This document shows, one piece after another, positions 16,012 through 24,816 of a stretch of DNA of 64,000 bases. The stretch covers positions 1-64,000 of the forward strand of contig CAZIGH010000030.1 of the NCBI GenBank assembly GCA_964538625.1. Direction: 5' to 3'. This stretch comes from JAEUHM01 sp964538625 (lineage in GTDB: Bacteria; Verrucomicrobiota; Verrucomicrobiia; Verrucomicrobiales; Verrucomicrobiaceae). Both the position numbers and the translations under genes were made by a program. Position 1 is the first letter of the stretch; each line of letters starts with the position of its first letter. Below the pieces are notes generated by a model. It did not search any database and was not told the origin of the DNA. It saw nothing but the letters and a program-made list of their open reading frames with translations.

Positions 16012-18717
16012 ATGACCTCCACACCTCTCCACGTCAGTAGTCGCGTCTTTGCGCTTGTGTTGCTGTGTGCGCTATCAGCCTCAGCGCAGGTGCCGCAGAT
16101 CAAGCGTTTCGTGCCTTGGAATCTCGTGAAGGGCATCGCTTACTCCGGGGCGGCCGCACCGGTCTCCGCCGCGCTGTCGGGCAAAGTGCTTGCGTTGGGT
16201 TACCCCGGCGCTGGGGTGGGAGGCAAGCCGTCTGCAGGTCTGGTGCTGTTGATAAACCCGGACACTGGAGCGCTTTTGCGCGTGATCCGTGAGACCGATC
16301 CGGATACGGGCGCAGGGCTGGGAGCCAGCCTGGACATCAGTGGTCATCTGCTGGCCGTGGGCGCACCTGGTTACCAAGGTGGGCGCGGCGCGGTGCTGGT
16401 GTTTGACATCCGGACTGGCAAGCAGCTTCTGCGTGTGGTCAACGGTGCAGGTGCCCCTAATGCACTGGGTAGCTCGGTGGCTCTCGGGGAGGGAATCGTG
16501 GCTGCGGGTGCACCGGATACGAATGTGCCAGGCAATAGCGATCAGCAGGGAGAGGTGCAGATTTATAACCTTGCCGACGGCAGTCTGAAGTCTGTGCTGG
16601 TGGGTTCCTCACCGTCAGAGCCAGGGGATCAGTTTGGAAGCCGTGTGGCCATCCAGGGCAGACAGCTTGCCGTGGGAGCGCCGGAGGCTACTTCCATGGG
16701 CTTTTCCAAAGCTGGGGCGGCGTATCTGATGGACTGGGAGACGAGTACGCTTCAGTCGAGACTCCAGGCATCTGACCCTTTGGCAGATGCCAACTACGGG
16801 AAAGCTCTCGCATTCACAAGGCAGAACCTAGTGCTCACCGCAGACAGCGGCATCTACGTGGTGAATGCCCGCACCTTCAGCCAGAGTCTCCGCATCGGTA
16901 AACCGCCAGAAGCGTGGACCAACTTCGGGCAGACGCTGGCGTGCCTGGGAATGACGGCCTATGTCAGGACGGGACTGTTGGGGACGGACAACACAGAGAT
17001 TCGCGTTTATGATCTCGTCACAGGGCAACAGAAGGAGGTCTGGCGTCCTACGCTTTATTCCATGGGCGCAGGCATTCCCCTGGCGGTAGATCATCGGCGG
17101 ATTATCACAGGCACTTTCGTTGAGGTCATAGGAGCCAGTTTCGCATCCTTTGGTGCCATCTATTCCCGCAGCTTGCCCGTGGCGAGCGAACCGCTTTTTT
17201 CCATGGCACTGATCCAACCCAGGACCAGTCCATTCGGCAGTGGGAAACCTACTGCATCGCCGCAGTTGGGTTGTCGTAGCAACGGGCAGATGGGCATGCT
17301 CTCAAGGTTTCAGAATCCCGTGCCGGGTTTCAAGTCAGGTGCTTACTTAGCCATAGACGAATTGTCCGCAGATTACGACTTCCCGTTGGTGTTAGCTGGC
17401 ACCAGCGTTGAGATTGATGAGTTGGGCCTCGTCAGCAGTTCCCTGCTCTGCACTGACATCACTCAGATGCGTGTGGCTCATCCCGCTCAGACTGCCTTCG
17501 TCGGTGTAGGCAGGAATGCAGCAGGGACCTTTCCTTTTCTTGGCATCATAGACCACTCCGTGCCTTTGAGCATCAAGCGGTTCTCCATTCGCCGTGCGGG
17601 GAACGACGCAGCCGGTGCGGGTTCAGGCAAGATCGCTCGTTTCCTGGAGATCGCACAGTCCGCCGGCAGCGGGGCGGATGCGGACGTGGCTACGCGTGTG
17701 CAGTTGCAGTTGGGCGTGGATGGGGTCACAAAAGACAGCGACTCCGCCCTGCTGGTCCTCTCCACCAAGCTCACGCTGCCGCCGACTACCCTCACGGGAG
17801 CCAAGGAAGGCCAGAACCAGCCCGGTGGCGGCGGAATCCTGCTCGGAGAGATCAATCCGCAGATCGCCTTTTCTCCTGGCCTCATCTGCTTCACCGCCTA
17901 CCGGCAGACACTCAGTCCGGACAACCAGGCCACTTACAGCATCGACCGCGCAGGCAACGGTTCTTTCTGGGCTGTAAAAGGCGACCTTTCCAGCGTCGGC
18001 ACTGTCCGGACACTGCTAGGTTTCAGTGCGAATGCCAACAACGACCGCATGGTGAGATTCACCACCACAGGCAGCGGGGTGAATGCCAGCAATAATGAAG
18101 CGTATGTGCAGGAGTCGGGCTTGACCTTGAGGAAAGGCAGCCCTTACCCGGCAGCTCCGGCGGGTCTGACATGGAAGCGCTTTCTGGGCTTCCACCCCGC
18201 TCGTGGGAGTAACCTCATCGTCCATGCTACGGTGCAGGGGCCAAAAGTCACCGCAGCGAATGACGGCGTGGTCACGCTGTTTGCGACCGGTAGCACACCG
18301 CTGACCCTGCTCCGTGAAGGGGACCTGCTGCCCTGTGGCGGAGGTGCGCGCATCGGATCCATTCTCAAGGTGGATGCCCAGCCGGGAGATCCCTCTGGGT
18401 CTTACCTGATACTCGCCACACTCACAGGTGGTCCTGCGGATTCCAACCTCGTGGTGCTCGCCGGTCGTTCTTCTTTCGGTAACAACATCGTCATCACTCC
18501 CAAACTGCCCTTCACCATGCTGCGCAAAGGACAGTGGACCCAGCGCCCCGGCGGCTTCGTGGGCAAGCTCACCAGCGTGCAGCTACCGGGAAGGAACACC
18601 AACCTCGCGGGCTTCGGTGGTGGAGGTCAACTCCACTGGCAGGGCGGTGACGGCGTGGCGGTTTTGCAAATGGACTGGGACAACAAGGAGTCCGAAGTGG
18701 TGCGTGCCAGGTGGTAG
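16012..18717 (+). CDS. Large secreted FG-GAP/beta-propeller repeat protein
   Basis: A 901-residue protein with a clear signal peptide (VFALVLLCALSASAQ). Residues about 45-390 contain repeats of the form LAVGAPG, VAAGAPD and LAVGAPE spaced 50-60 residues apart, as in FG-GAP/integrin-type propellers. The second half holds other repeats with segments such as LLREGDLLPCGGG and LRKGSPYPAAP, which I cannot assign to a family. No catalytic motif or C-terminal sorting signal is visible. It probably faces the periplasm or cell surface. It may be regulated by the adjacent LuxR-type protein through the palindrome upstream. Confidence 0.7.
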   Translation: MTSTPLHVSSRVFALVLLCALSASAQVPQIKRFVPWNLVKGIAYSGAAAPVSAALSGKVLALGYPGAGVGGKPSAGLVLLINPDTGALLRVIRETDPDTGAGLGASLDISGHLLAVGAPGYQGGRGAVLVFDIRTGKQLLRVVNGAGAPNALGSSVALGEGIVAAGAPDTNVPGNSDQQGEVQIYNLADGSLKSVLVGSSPSEPGDQFGSRVAIQGRQLAVGAPEATSMGFSKAGAAYLMDWETSTLQSRLQASDPLADANYGKALAFTRQNLVLTADSGIYVVNARTFSQSLRIGKPPEAWTNFGQTLACLGMTAYVRTGLLGTDNTEIRVYDLVTGQQKEVWRPTLYSMGAGIPLAVDHRRIITGTFVEVIGASFASFGAIYSRSLPVASEPLFSMALIQPRTSPFGSGKPTASPQLGCRSNGQMGMLSRFQNPVPGFKSGAYLAIDELSADYDFPLVLAGTSVEIDELGLVSSSLLCTDITQMRVAHPAQTAFVGVGRNAAGTFPFLGIIDHSVPLSIKRFSIRRAGNDAAGAGSGKIARFLEIAQSAGSGADADVATRVQLQLGVDGVTKDSDSALLVLSTKLTLPPTTLTGAKEGQNQPGGGGILLGEINPQIAFSPGLICFTAYRQTLSPDNQATYSIDRAGNGSFWAVKGDLSSVGTVRTLLGFSANANNDRMVRFTTTGSGVNASNNEAYVQESGLTLRKGSPYPAAPAGLTWKRFLGFHPARGSNLIVHATVQGPKVTAANDGVVTLFATGSTPLTLLREGDLLPCGGGARIGSILKVDAQPGDPSGSYLILATLTGGPADSNLVVLAGRSSFGNNIVITPKLPFTMLRKGQWTQRPGGFVGKLTSVQLPGRNTNLAGFGGGGQLHWQGGDGVAVLQMDWDNKESEVVRARW

Positions 18718-18734
18718 AGGCACCGCTCAAGAGA

Positions 18735-18885
18735 GGAAGAACGGGTCGGCGCGGACTACGTTCTCAGAAGCGTGGTTCAGCGGCTTGGAATGCCGCGTAT
18801 CTGGGCTGACTGAAAAGTGAGGAAACCCATACCGCATGGCGGGGTTGCGAAGCGCTGGAGGGTTTGGTAAGCGTGGCCAATAGCC
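18735..18885. other. Non-coding gap rich in inverted repeats
   Basis: This gap between the FG-GAP gene and the acetyltransferase gene contains nested inverted repeats (AGCGGC with GCCGCG, TCAGC with GCTGA, and CCGCATGGCGG). It may be a dispersed repeat or a hairpin-forming mRNA end. I see no second copy in this window. Confidence 0.25.
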
Positions 18886-18888
18886 CAC

Positions 18889-19380
18889 ATGAACCTTCGC
18901 CACGCAGTCGAGGAGGATCTGCCTCGAATCGTAGAAATCTACAACGAATCCATTCCCGGAAGACTCGCCACTGCGGACACATGCCCCGTGTCCCTGGAGA
19001 GTCGGAGGGAGTGGTTTGCCGCGCACTCGCCGGACAGGCATCCACTGTGGGTGCTGGAGGAGGGGAGTCGCGTCATCGCGTGGGCAGGCTTGCAGCCGTT
19101 CTTCAAGACGCGGCCAGCCTACCACGGCACCGCAGAGATCAGTGTGTATGTAGCCACGGAGGCGCATCGACGAGGCTTGTCTCGTGTGCTCATTTCTCAC
19201 GCACTGAATGCCTGTCCTGCGCTTGGCATTTCCAGTGTGACGGCACTCATTTTCGGTCACAATGATCCTAGTCTCAAGGTCTTCACCCGTGCTGGGTTCC
19301 AGCACTGGGGGCACCTGCCCGGCATCGCCGAGCTGGACGGGCGTCCGGCAGATCTGGTGATCCTCGGGCTCAAAGTGTAG
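18889..19380 (+). CDS. GNAT acetyltransferase, phosphinothricin acetyltransferase-like
   Basis: A 163-residue N-acetyltransferase close in layout to the PAT/bar family: an N-terminal LRHAVEEDLPRIVEIYNESI, the central AEISVYVATEAHRRGLSRVL with the acetyl-CoA binding turn, and a C-terminal DPSLKVFTRAGFQHWG. The family acetylates small amines such as phosphinothricin or methionine sulfone; the actual substrate is unknown. The gene ends 16 bases before the TrhO-RluA fusion gene and is probably co-transcribed with it. Confidence 0.85.
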   Translation: MNLRHAVEEDLPRIVEIYNESIPGRLATADTCPVSLESRREWFAAHSPDRHPLWVLEEGSRVIAWAGLQPFFKTRPAYHGTAEISVYVATEAHRRGLSRVLISHALNACPALGISSVTALIFGHNDPSLKVFTRAGFQHWGHLPGIAELDGRPADLVILGLKV

Positions 19381-19396
19381 TCACGTTCTCTTTTTC

Positions 19397-21178
19397 ATGC
19401 CCGGCATTACCAACATCTCCTGCTACAAGTTTGCCACACTGACCGATCTCAAAGCGCTGCGCGAGACACTGCTTGCCGCCGCGCGTGAGCGCGCGCTGAG
19501 AGGAACGATTCTGCTCAGCACGGAGGGTATCAATCTCTTCGTCGCTGGTGAGCGAAGCAGGGTGGATGAACTGGTGAATCTCATCCGTGCAGTGCCGGGG
19601 CTTGAGGATCTAGCGCCCAAGTACAGCGAGAGTGAGGAGCAGCCATTCCGGCGCATGCTTGTGCGCATCAAGAAGGAAATCATTGCCTTCGGAGTGGAGG
19701 GCATCAATCCCGCCATTCGCACCTCGCCCAAACTGAAGGCCGTCGAACTGAAGCGCTGGCTGGATGAGGGCAGACCGATCACCCTGCTGGACACGCGCAA
19801 CGACTACGAGGTGAAACTGGGCACCTTCCGCAACGCGCTCCCCATAGGGGTGGATCATTTTCGCGACTTTCCGGCAGCTGTGCGCAAGCTCCCACCGGAG
19901 ATGAAGAAGCAGCCGATCGTCATGTTCTGCACGGGCGGCATCCGCTGTGAGAAGGCGGGTCCTTTTATGGAGCGAGAGGGCTTTGAACACATTTACCAGC
20001 TTGACGGCGGCATCCTGAAGTACTTCGAGGAGGTGGGTGGAGACCACTATGAGGGCGAGTGCTTTGTGTTTGACCAGCGCGTGGGCGTGGATGCGCAACT
20101 CCACGAGACGGAATCCACCCAATGCTTCGTGTGCCAGTCACCACTCACTGCGGAGGAGCAAAACGATGCGCGATACGTGCTTAACGTATCGTGCCCATAT
20201 TGCTTCAAGACTACGGAAGAGCAACGCTCGGCCTCCATCGCTAAACGTCAGGCAGCCATAGCCTGCATCATCCAGCCGCTGCCCGGAAGTGTGCCCTATG
20301 ACAACGATCGTCCGCTGAACGTGCCGACGGAGTGCGATGGCTTCAGTATGCTCGATGCACTGTGTGCCATCCTGCCGCACGTCCCCAGGGAGTACTGGCT
20401 GGGCGAGTTCGAGCGCGGGCGCTTGCTGAAGGAGGATGACAGCCCCTTCGCTGCAACTGAGATCGTTAGGGCCGGAACCCGCGTGAAACACCGTTTTCCC
20501 GGCACCACGGAGCCAGACGTCAACGCGGACATCCGCATCCTTTACGAGGACGAGGCCTTGCTGGTGCTGGATAAACCTGCGCCTCTGCCCGTTCATCCCG
20601 CAGGGCGCTTTCACCGCAACACGCTGCAATGGATCCTGCATCAAGCCTGCTGGCCGGAGAAGCCACGACTGGCGCATCGTCTGGATGCTGATACGAGCGG
20701 TGTGCTCGTGTGTGCGCGCACGGCTCACTTTGCCGGCAGGCTCCAGCCTCAGTTCTCACGCGGTGAAGTGGAGAAGACCTATCTGCTGCTCGTGCATGGG
20801 CATCCGGTGCGGGATCGTTTCATCTGCGAGGCGGCAATAGGTGAAACCACGGACGGTGCCAAGCTCCGGCGGGTGGATGAAGAAGCAGGAAGCGCCGCCC
20901 TCACCGAGTTCACCGTGCTGGAGCGCAGGCCGGTTGGTACTGCTCTGTTGCGGGCTGTGCCGAAGACGGGCCGCACAAATCAAATCCGCGTGCACGCCTG
21001 GCATCTGGGCCATCCCATCCTAGGAGACCGCATGTATCTGCCTGAAGGTAAACGAGGTGTAGCCGAAGCGTCACAGCCCGGAGATCCGCCGCTCTGCCTG
21101 CACTCTGAGAGCCTCTCCTTCGCGCATCCGATCACCGGAGAACGGGTGAGGTTTGAGAGTCCGGCGCGGTTTGCGTGA
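19397..21178 (+). CDS. Fused tRNA uridine hydroxylase (TrhO, rhodanese-like) and RluA-family pseudouridine synthase
   Basis: A 593-residue two-enzyme fusion. Residues 1-280 match TrhO/YceA, which makes 5-hydroxyuridine at tRNA position 34: an N-terminal ferredoxin-like domain (EGINLFVAG) and a rhodanese domain with the active loop FCTGGIRCEK (Cys178, Cys184), then a Cys-rich segment (CFVCQSPL, CPYCF). After an S4-like linker (about 315-375), residues 380-590 are an RluA-type pseudouridine synthase with catalytic Asp430 in AHRLDADTSG and the late motif PKTGRTNQIRVHAWHLGHPI. Both active sites look intact. The frame has no internal stop, so this is one protein and not a sequencing artefact I can detect. 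The RNA target of the second domain is unknown. Confidence 0.9.
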   Translation: MPGITNISCYKFATLTDLKALRETLLAAARERALRGTILLSTEGINLFVAGERSRVDELVNLIRAVPGLEDLAPKYSESEEQPFRRMLVRIKKEIIAFGVEGINPAIRTSPKLKAVELKRWLDEGRPITLLDTRNDYEVKLGTFRNALPIGVDHFRDFPAAVRKLPPEMKKQPIVMFCTGGIRCEKAGPFMEREGFEHIYQLDGGILKYFEEVGGDHYEGECFVFDQRVGVDAQLHETESTQCFVCQSPLTAEEQNDARYVLNVSCPYCFKTTEEQRSASIAKRQAAIACIIQPLPGSVPYDNDRPLNVPTECDGFSMLDALCAILPHVPREYWLGEFERGRLLKEDDSPFAATEIVRAGTRVKHRFPGTTEPDVNADIRILYEDEALLVLDKPAPLPVHPAGRFHRNTLQWILHQACWPEKPRLAHRLDADTSGVLVCARTAHFAGRLQPQFSRGEVEKTYLLLVHGHPVRDRFICEAAIGETTDGAKLRRVDEEAGSAALTEFTVLERRPVGTALLRAVPKTGRTNQIRVHAWHLGHPILGDRMYLPEGKRGVAEASQPGDPPLCLHSESLSFAHPITGERVRFESPARFA

Positions 21179-21189
21179 AGGTGCCTCCG

Positions 21190-21222
21190 CGTTGGATGAC
21201 CTCTGCTCAAGAGGACTCCACG
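21190..21222. terminator. Weak hairpin between convergent genes, possible bidirectional terminator
   Basis: CCTCT and AGAGG form a stem with a five-base loop, extended outward by TGGA with TCCA. It lies between the converging TrhO-RluA and DUF1501 genes. There is no T-run on either side, so termination is only a guess. Confidence 0.25.
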
Positions 21223-21232
21223 CCGAGCTTGC

Positions 21233-22690
21233 TCATGCCAATAGTTCGTTGATAACCTTTGCGTTCTCGGTGACGCTGGTGAGGCGGAAGTCCAGGCCGG
21301 CGTATCGGTAGGTGAAGGTTTCGTGGTTGAAACCAAGCGCCTTGAGCACCGTGGCGTGGAGGTCTCTGACGTGAACCGGATTCTCCACGGCCTGGAAGCC
21401 GAACTCATCTGTGGCTCCATAAACCTGCCCGCCTTTGATGCCACCGCCAGCCAGCCACATGGTGAAGCCATAGTGGTTGTGGTCGCGCCCGCGCTGCTTG
21501 CCTGCGTTCGCCCCGGGCGTGGGCAGTTCCACCGCCGGAGTCCGCCCAAACTCACCGCCCCAGATGATGAGCGTTTCGTCAAACAGCCCGCGCTGCTTGA
21601 GATCCGTCATCAGAGCGGCGATAGCTTGGTCCGTGCGCCGGGCGTGGGTGCGATGGTCCAGGATTTCATCATGATTGTCCCATGGCTGGCCCTCACCTGT
21701 CCAAAGCTGGAGAAACCTCACGCCACGCTCGAGGAGACGGCGCGCGATGAGGCATTGGCGTGCGAACGCGCCTTCGGCACCTTCCTTCACGCCATACATC
21801 TGGCGCACGCTTTCGGGCTCCCGCATGATGTCGAAGGCGTCGGTCGCTTCCATCTGCATCCGGTAAGCCAGCTCGTAGGACTGCACACGGGCTTCGAGCT
21901 GACCGTCGTTCTCTCGTGCCTTCAGGTGGCTGTCGTTAAGCTGGTACAGGAGATCAAGCTGACGGCGCTGCTGCTTGAGGTCCAGGCTGCTGTTTTTGAC
22001 GAACTCCACGAGCTTGTCCACCTCAGTGAACGCGGTGTTAATGTAGGTTCCCTGGTAAACGCTGGGCAGGAAGGCGGACTGCCAGTTCTTGGTCCGGCGC
22101 ACCGGCATACCGCCGGGGCACATGGCGATGTAACCGGGCAAGTTCTGGTTTTCCGTGCCAAGGCCGTATGTCACCCAGGAACCAAGGCTGGGCCGGTGCA
22201 GTCGTCCATCGCCGCAGTTCATCAGGCCCAGTGAGGGCTCGTGGTTTGGCACGTCCGCGTGCATGGAGCGGATCACGCACAGATCGTCTGCGTGGAGGGA
22301 GGCGGTGTGGTGGAAGAGTTCTGATACCTCCAGACCGCTCTGCCCATACTTTTGAAAGGTGTAGGGACTCTTCAGCCCCGCGCCCGTGGGGCGTTCGGTT
22401 TTAAGCACGTTCGGGAGCTTTTGACCGTCCATCTTCGTGAGGGCCGGTTTGGGGTCAAAAGTGTCCACCTGAGACGGTCCACCGTTCATGAACAGGTGAA
22501 CTACGCGCTTCGCTTTGGGGGTGAACTGGGAAGAGCGGACAGCCAAGGGATTGCGCGTCTGCAAACCAGCAGCGCTGGTGCTGCCAAGTAGCTCGGTGAG
22601 TGCCAAACCGCCGAACCCCATGCCCACGCGGTTCAGCAACTGGCGGCGGGTGAGGAAGCGGTCGGCGAGATTAAGGGGATGATGAGACAC
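21233..22690 (-). CDS. DUF1501 family protein with Tat-like signal
   Basis: A 485-residue protein of the DUF1501 group, which is abundant in Planctomycetota and Verrucomicrobiota and has an alkaline-phosphatase/sulfatase-like fold. The N-terminus has TRRQLLNRVGMGFGGLAL, a twin-arginine-type export signal. Characteristic segments follow: VVHLFMNGGPSQVDTFDPKP, LWTGEGQPWDNHDE and IIWGGEFGRTPA. Members usually stand beside DUF1549/DUF1553 cytochrome proteins; no such partner is next to it here, so it may act alone. The biochemical role is undetermined. Confidence 0.9.
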   Translation of the reverse strand: MSHHPLNLADRFLTRRQLLNRVGMGFGGLALTELLGSTSAAGLQTRNPLAVRSSQFTPKAKRVVHLFMNGGPSQVDTFDPKPALTKMDGQKLPNVLKTERPTGAGLKSPYTFQKYGQSGLEVSELFHHTASLHADDLCVIRSMHADVPNHEPSLGLMNCGDGRLHRPSLGSWVTYGLGTENQNLPGYIAMCPGGMPVRRTKNWQSAFLPSVYQGTYINTAFTEVDKLVEFVKNSSLDLKQQRRQLDLLYQLNDSHLKARENDGQLEARVQSYELAYRMQMEATDAFDIMREPESVRQMYGVKEGAEGAFARQCLIARRLLERGVRFLQLWTGEGQPWDNHDEILDHRTHARRTDQAIAALMTDLKQRGLFDETLIIWGGEFGRTPAVELPTPGANAGKQRGRDHNHYGFTMWLAGGGIKGGQVYGATDEFGFQAVENPVHVRDLHATVLKALGFNHETFTYRYAGLDFRLTSVTENAKVINELLA

Positions 22691-22809
22691 GGGTTTTTTG
22701 GGGGAGACGAAAGGGGTATTCAGCGTTACGCAGCGCAGAGGGCAAGTGTTTCAGGCCTGGGCGGAAACAATTATGGAAAATATAGAACGACTATGCTAAA
22801 GTAGCACGC

Positions 22810-23796
22810 ATGGTGCCATGTCGAGTCCTATCCCTCTTCCATCCAGCGTTCTGGATAAGCCTGCTGCTGGTTGGGCGTGCGGACGCCATCCTGTTTCTCA
22901 ACTCTGATGATCCGGCGTTCAACACCACAGCGCCCACGGCGGGTCTGGCTGGAAGCGGCTGGCAGCACCAGGGGTATTTCGGGAACTTTCTCGCCACCAT
23001 CATCAGCCCGAACCACATCCTGACCGCGCAGCACATAGGCACTGGGAACGGCAGCTTTGTTCATGATGCCTTGTTCAATGGCGTGGCAACGGCCACTTAC
23101 AGCATCAATACGCTGGCCAACGGTGGACTCGGTTACTGGGACATCCCCAACTCCGACCTTCGCGTTTACGAGGTCAACGGCACGTTTTCCTCGTGGGCCG
23201 TGCTGGCGGACAGCGCCGCTGCGGAGAGCGGCCAGATCGTGATGTTCGGTCGCGGTGGTATCCGTGGGGATGAAGTGTATCTCAGCAGCACACTGCGGGG
23301 CTGGGAGCTCAATGCCCCGGATGGGGTGGCGCGTTGGGGCACGAACCAGCTCGAGAGCGGCGTTCTTACGGACTCACAAGGCCGTCAGTTGCTGCGGGCG
23401 GATTTCGATGGGGACAGCGGCGCATACGAGTCCCATCTCTCTGTGGGCGATTCCGGCGGAGGGGTGTTCGTTTACCATGAGGGGCAGTGGAAGCTGGTAG
23501 GCATCAACTACGCCGTGGACGGGTTCTATGATTTCAACAACACGGTCGGCGACGACTCCCACTTCTCTGCAGCCTTGTTCAATGCGAACGGGTTTTACAT
23601 TGGTAACGACGGCAGCGGTTGGACGCAGATTGGAGAAAGCGAACCTTCAAACACCTCCTCGCTCTACATTTCCCGCATCTCCTCCTCAGCGTCCAGCATT
23701 CAAAGCATCATCACCGTGCCTGAACCGGGAGCGGTCGCCTGTCTTGGGGCGTGGATCCTGGCAGGTGCCATGCGGCGCCGACGCACGAAAGGCTAG
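22810..23796 (+). CDS. PEP-CTERM-anchored trypsin-like serine protease
   Basis: A 328-residue exported protein. After a signal peptide it has a chymotrypsin-fold domain with a visible catalytic triad: His75 in LTAQHIG, Asp116 in IPNSDLRVYEV and Ser215 in VGDSGGGVF. The C-terminus is a textbook PEP-CTERM sorting signal: VPEPG at 303, a hydrophobic helix and RRRR. An exosortase would cut at this signal and attach or release the protein at the envelope. No exosortase gene is in the window. The stop overlaps, tail to tail, that of the LysR gene. Confidence 0.87.
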   Translation: MVPCRVLSLFHPAFWISLLLVGRADAILFLNSDDPAFNTTAPTAGLAGSGWQHQGYFGNFLATIISPNHILTAQHIGTGNGSFVHDALFNGVATATYSINTLANGGLGYWDIPNSDLRVYEVNGTFSSWAVLADSAAAESGQIVMFGRGGIRGDEVYLSSTLRGWELNAPDGVARWGTNQLESGVLTDSQGRQLLRADFDGDSGAYESHLSVGDSGGGVFVYHEGQWKLVGINYAVDGFYDFNNTVGDDSHFSAALFNANGFYIGNDGSGWTQIGESEPSNTSSLYISRISSSASSIQSIITVPEPGAVACLGAWILAGAMRRRRTKG

Positions 23797-24692
23797 GTGG
23801 TCACGGGTCGGAAGGTCTCCATGACCAACTGGCGGAAAGCCAAGGCGGCGGGGTTCTCAGAGGCGGCGTTCCACACCATGACGAGTTCAATGCTTTGAGC
23901 AGGATGGAGCGGCTTGAACACGACCTCGCGGTCTGTGTTCAGGGCTTCCACGGTCTCGGGTACGACGCCCACGCCCATGCCCGCAGCCACATAGGTGAGC
24001 ACCGTGCCCACGATGCTAGGGGTGTGGGCGATGCGGGGTGAAAAACCCGCCGAACGGCAGCCGTTCATGGCCGCCTCGTAGAGTCCCACCCCCTCCCGCC
24101 GCGCCAGCAGGATGAGTGGCTCAGTCTTCAGTTGCTCCCAGGTGACGCGTTTCAGCTTCGCCAGTCTGTGGTCGTGAGGCAGGACGGCGCACATGGACTC
24201 TTTTTGGATGAGCCGGGTTTTGAGGCCTATTTTGTCTCCAGCTGTCACGGGTCTGGTGAGACCCACGTCCAGCCGGTCCTTGGATACCATCTCCCATACG
24301 CGCTCCGGTGTGCGCTCCTCCAGCTGCACGGACACTCCAGGATAGCGCTCGCGAAAGGTCCTCACGAGACTGGCGAGAAATCGCTGCGTCGGCGGGCCTA
24401 TGAATCCGAGGCGAAGCTCCCCTTCCTGCCCGCGGAGAGTGCGCTGCACGCGGCGTATCACCTCCTCACTCTGACCCAGCAGGGCGTCCGCTCCGCGCAG
24501 CAGCACTGAACCGGCAGGGGTGAGCTTGACCATGCGCCGGTTACGCTTCAAGAGCTCGCCACCGAGCTCCTGCTCCAGCTCACGGACGGCCCGGCTCAGG
24601 GCAGGCTGGGCGATGCGCAGACGCCGTGCCGCTTTGGAGAAACTCAGCTCCTCGGCCACGGCTTGGAAGTAACGCAGGGTTCTCAGTTCCAT
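23793..24692 (-). CDS. LysR-family transcriptional regulator
   Basis: A 299-residue regulator. Its N-terminal winged helix (ELRTLRYFQAVAEELSFSKA, then RRLRIAQPALSRAVRELE) is the LysR DNA-binding domain, and residues 90-290 form the periplasmic-binding-protein-like effector domain. The start is set at the ATG before ELRTLRYF, since all family members begin there; 12 further codons upstream are unlikely. It is divergent from the halogenase-like gene across 124 bases, the usual arrangement in which a LysR protein controls its divergent neighbour. Confidence 0.92.
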   Translation of the reverse strand: MELRTLRYFQAVAEELSFSKAARRLRIAQPALSRAVRELEQELGGELLKRNRRMVKLTPAGSVLLRGADALLGQSEEVIRRVQRTLRGQEGELRLGFIGPPTQRFLASLVRTFRERYPGVSVQLEERTPERVWEMVSKDRLDVGLTRPVTAGDKIGLKTRLIQKESMCAVLPHDHRLAKLKRVTWEQLKTEPLILLARREGVGLYEAAMNGCRSAGFSPRIAHTPSIVGTVLTYVAAGMGVGVVPETVEALNTDREVVFKPLHPAQSIELVMVWNAASENPAALAFRQLVMETFRPVTT

Positions 24693-24816
24693 CGGAAGGT
24701 GTGTAGTGCAGGAGGATGTGATGCTCATTTGGCATTACAGTCATCCCTAGATTCAATCATCGTTATCACGCTCGCCGTCGTTCTCTCTGCTGACAAACCC
24801 TTTTTCCAAACGCACC

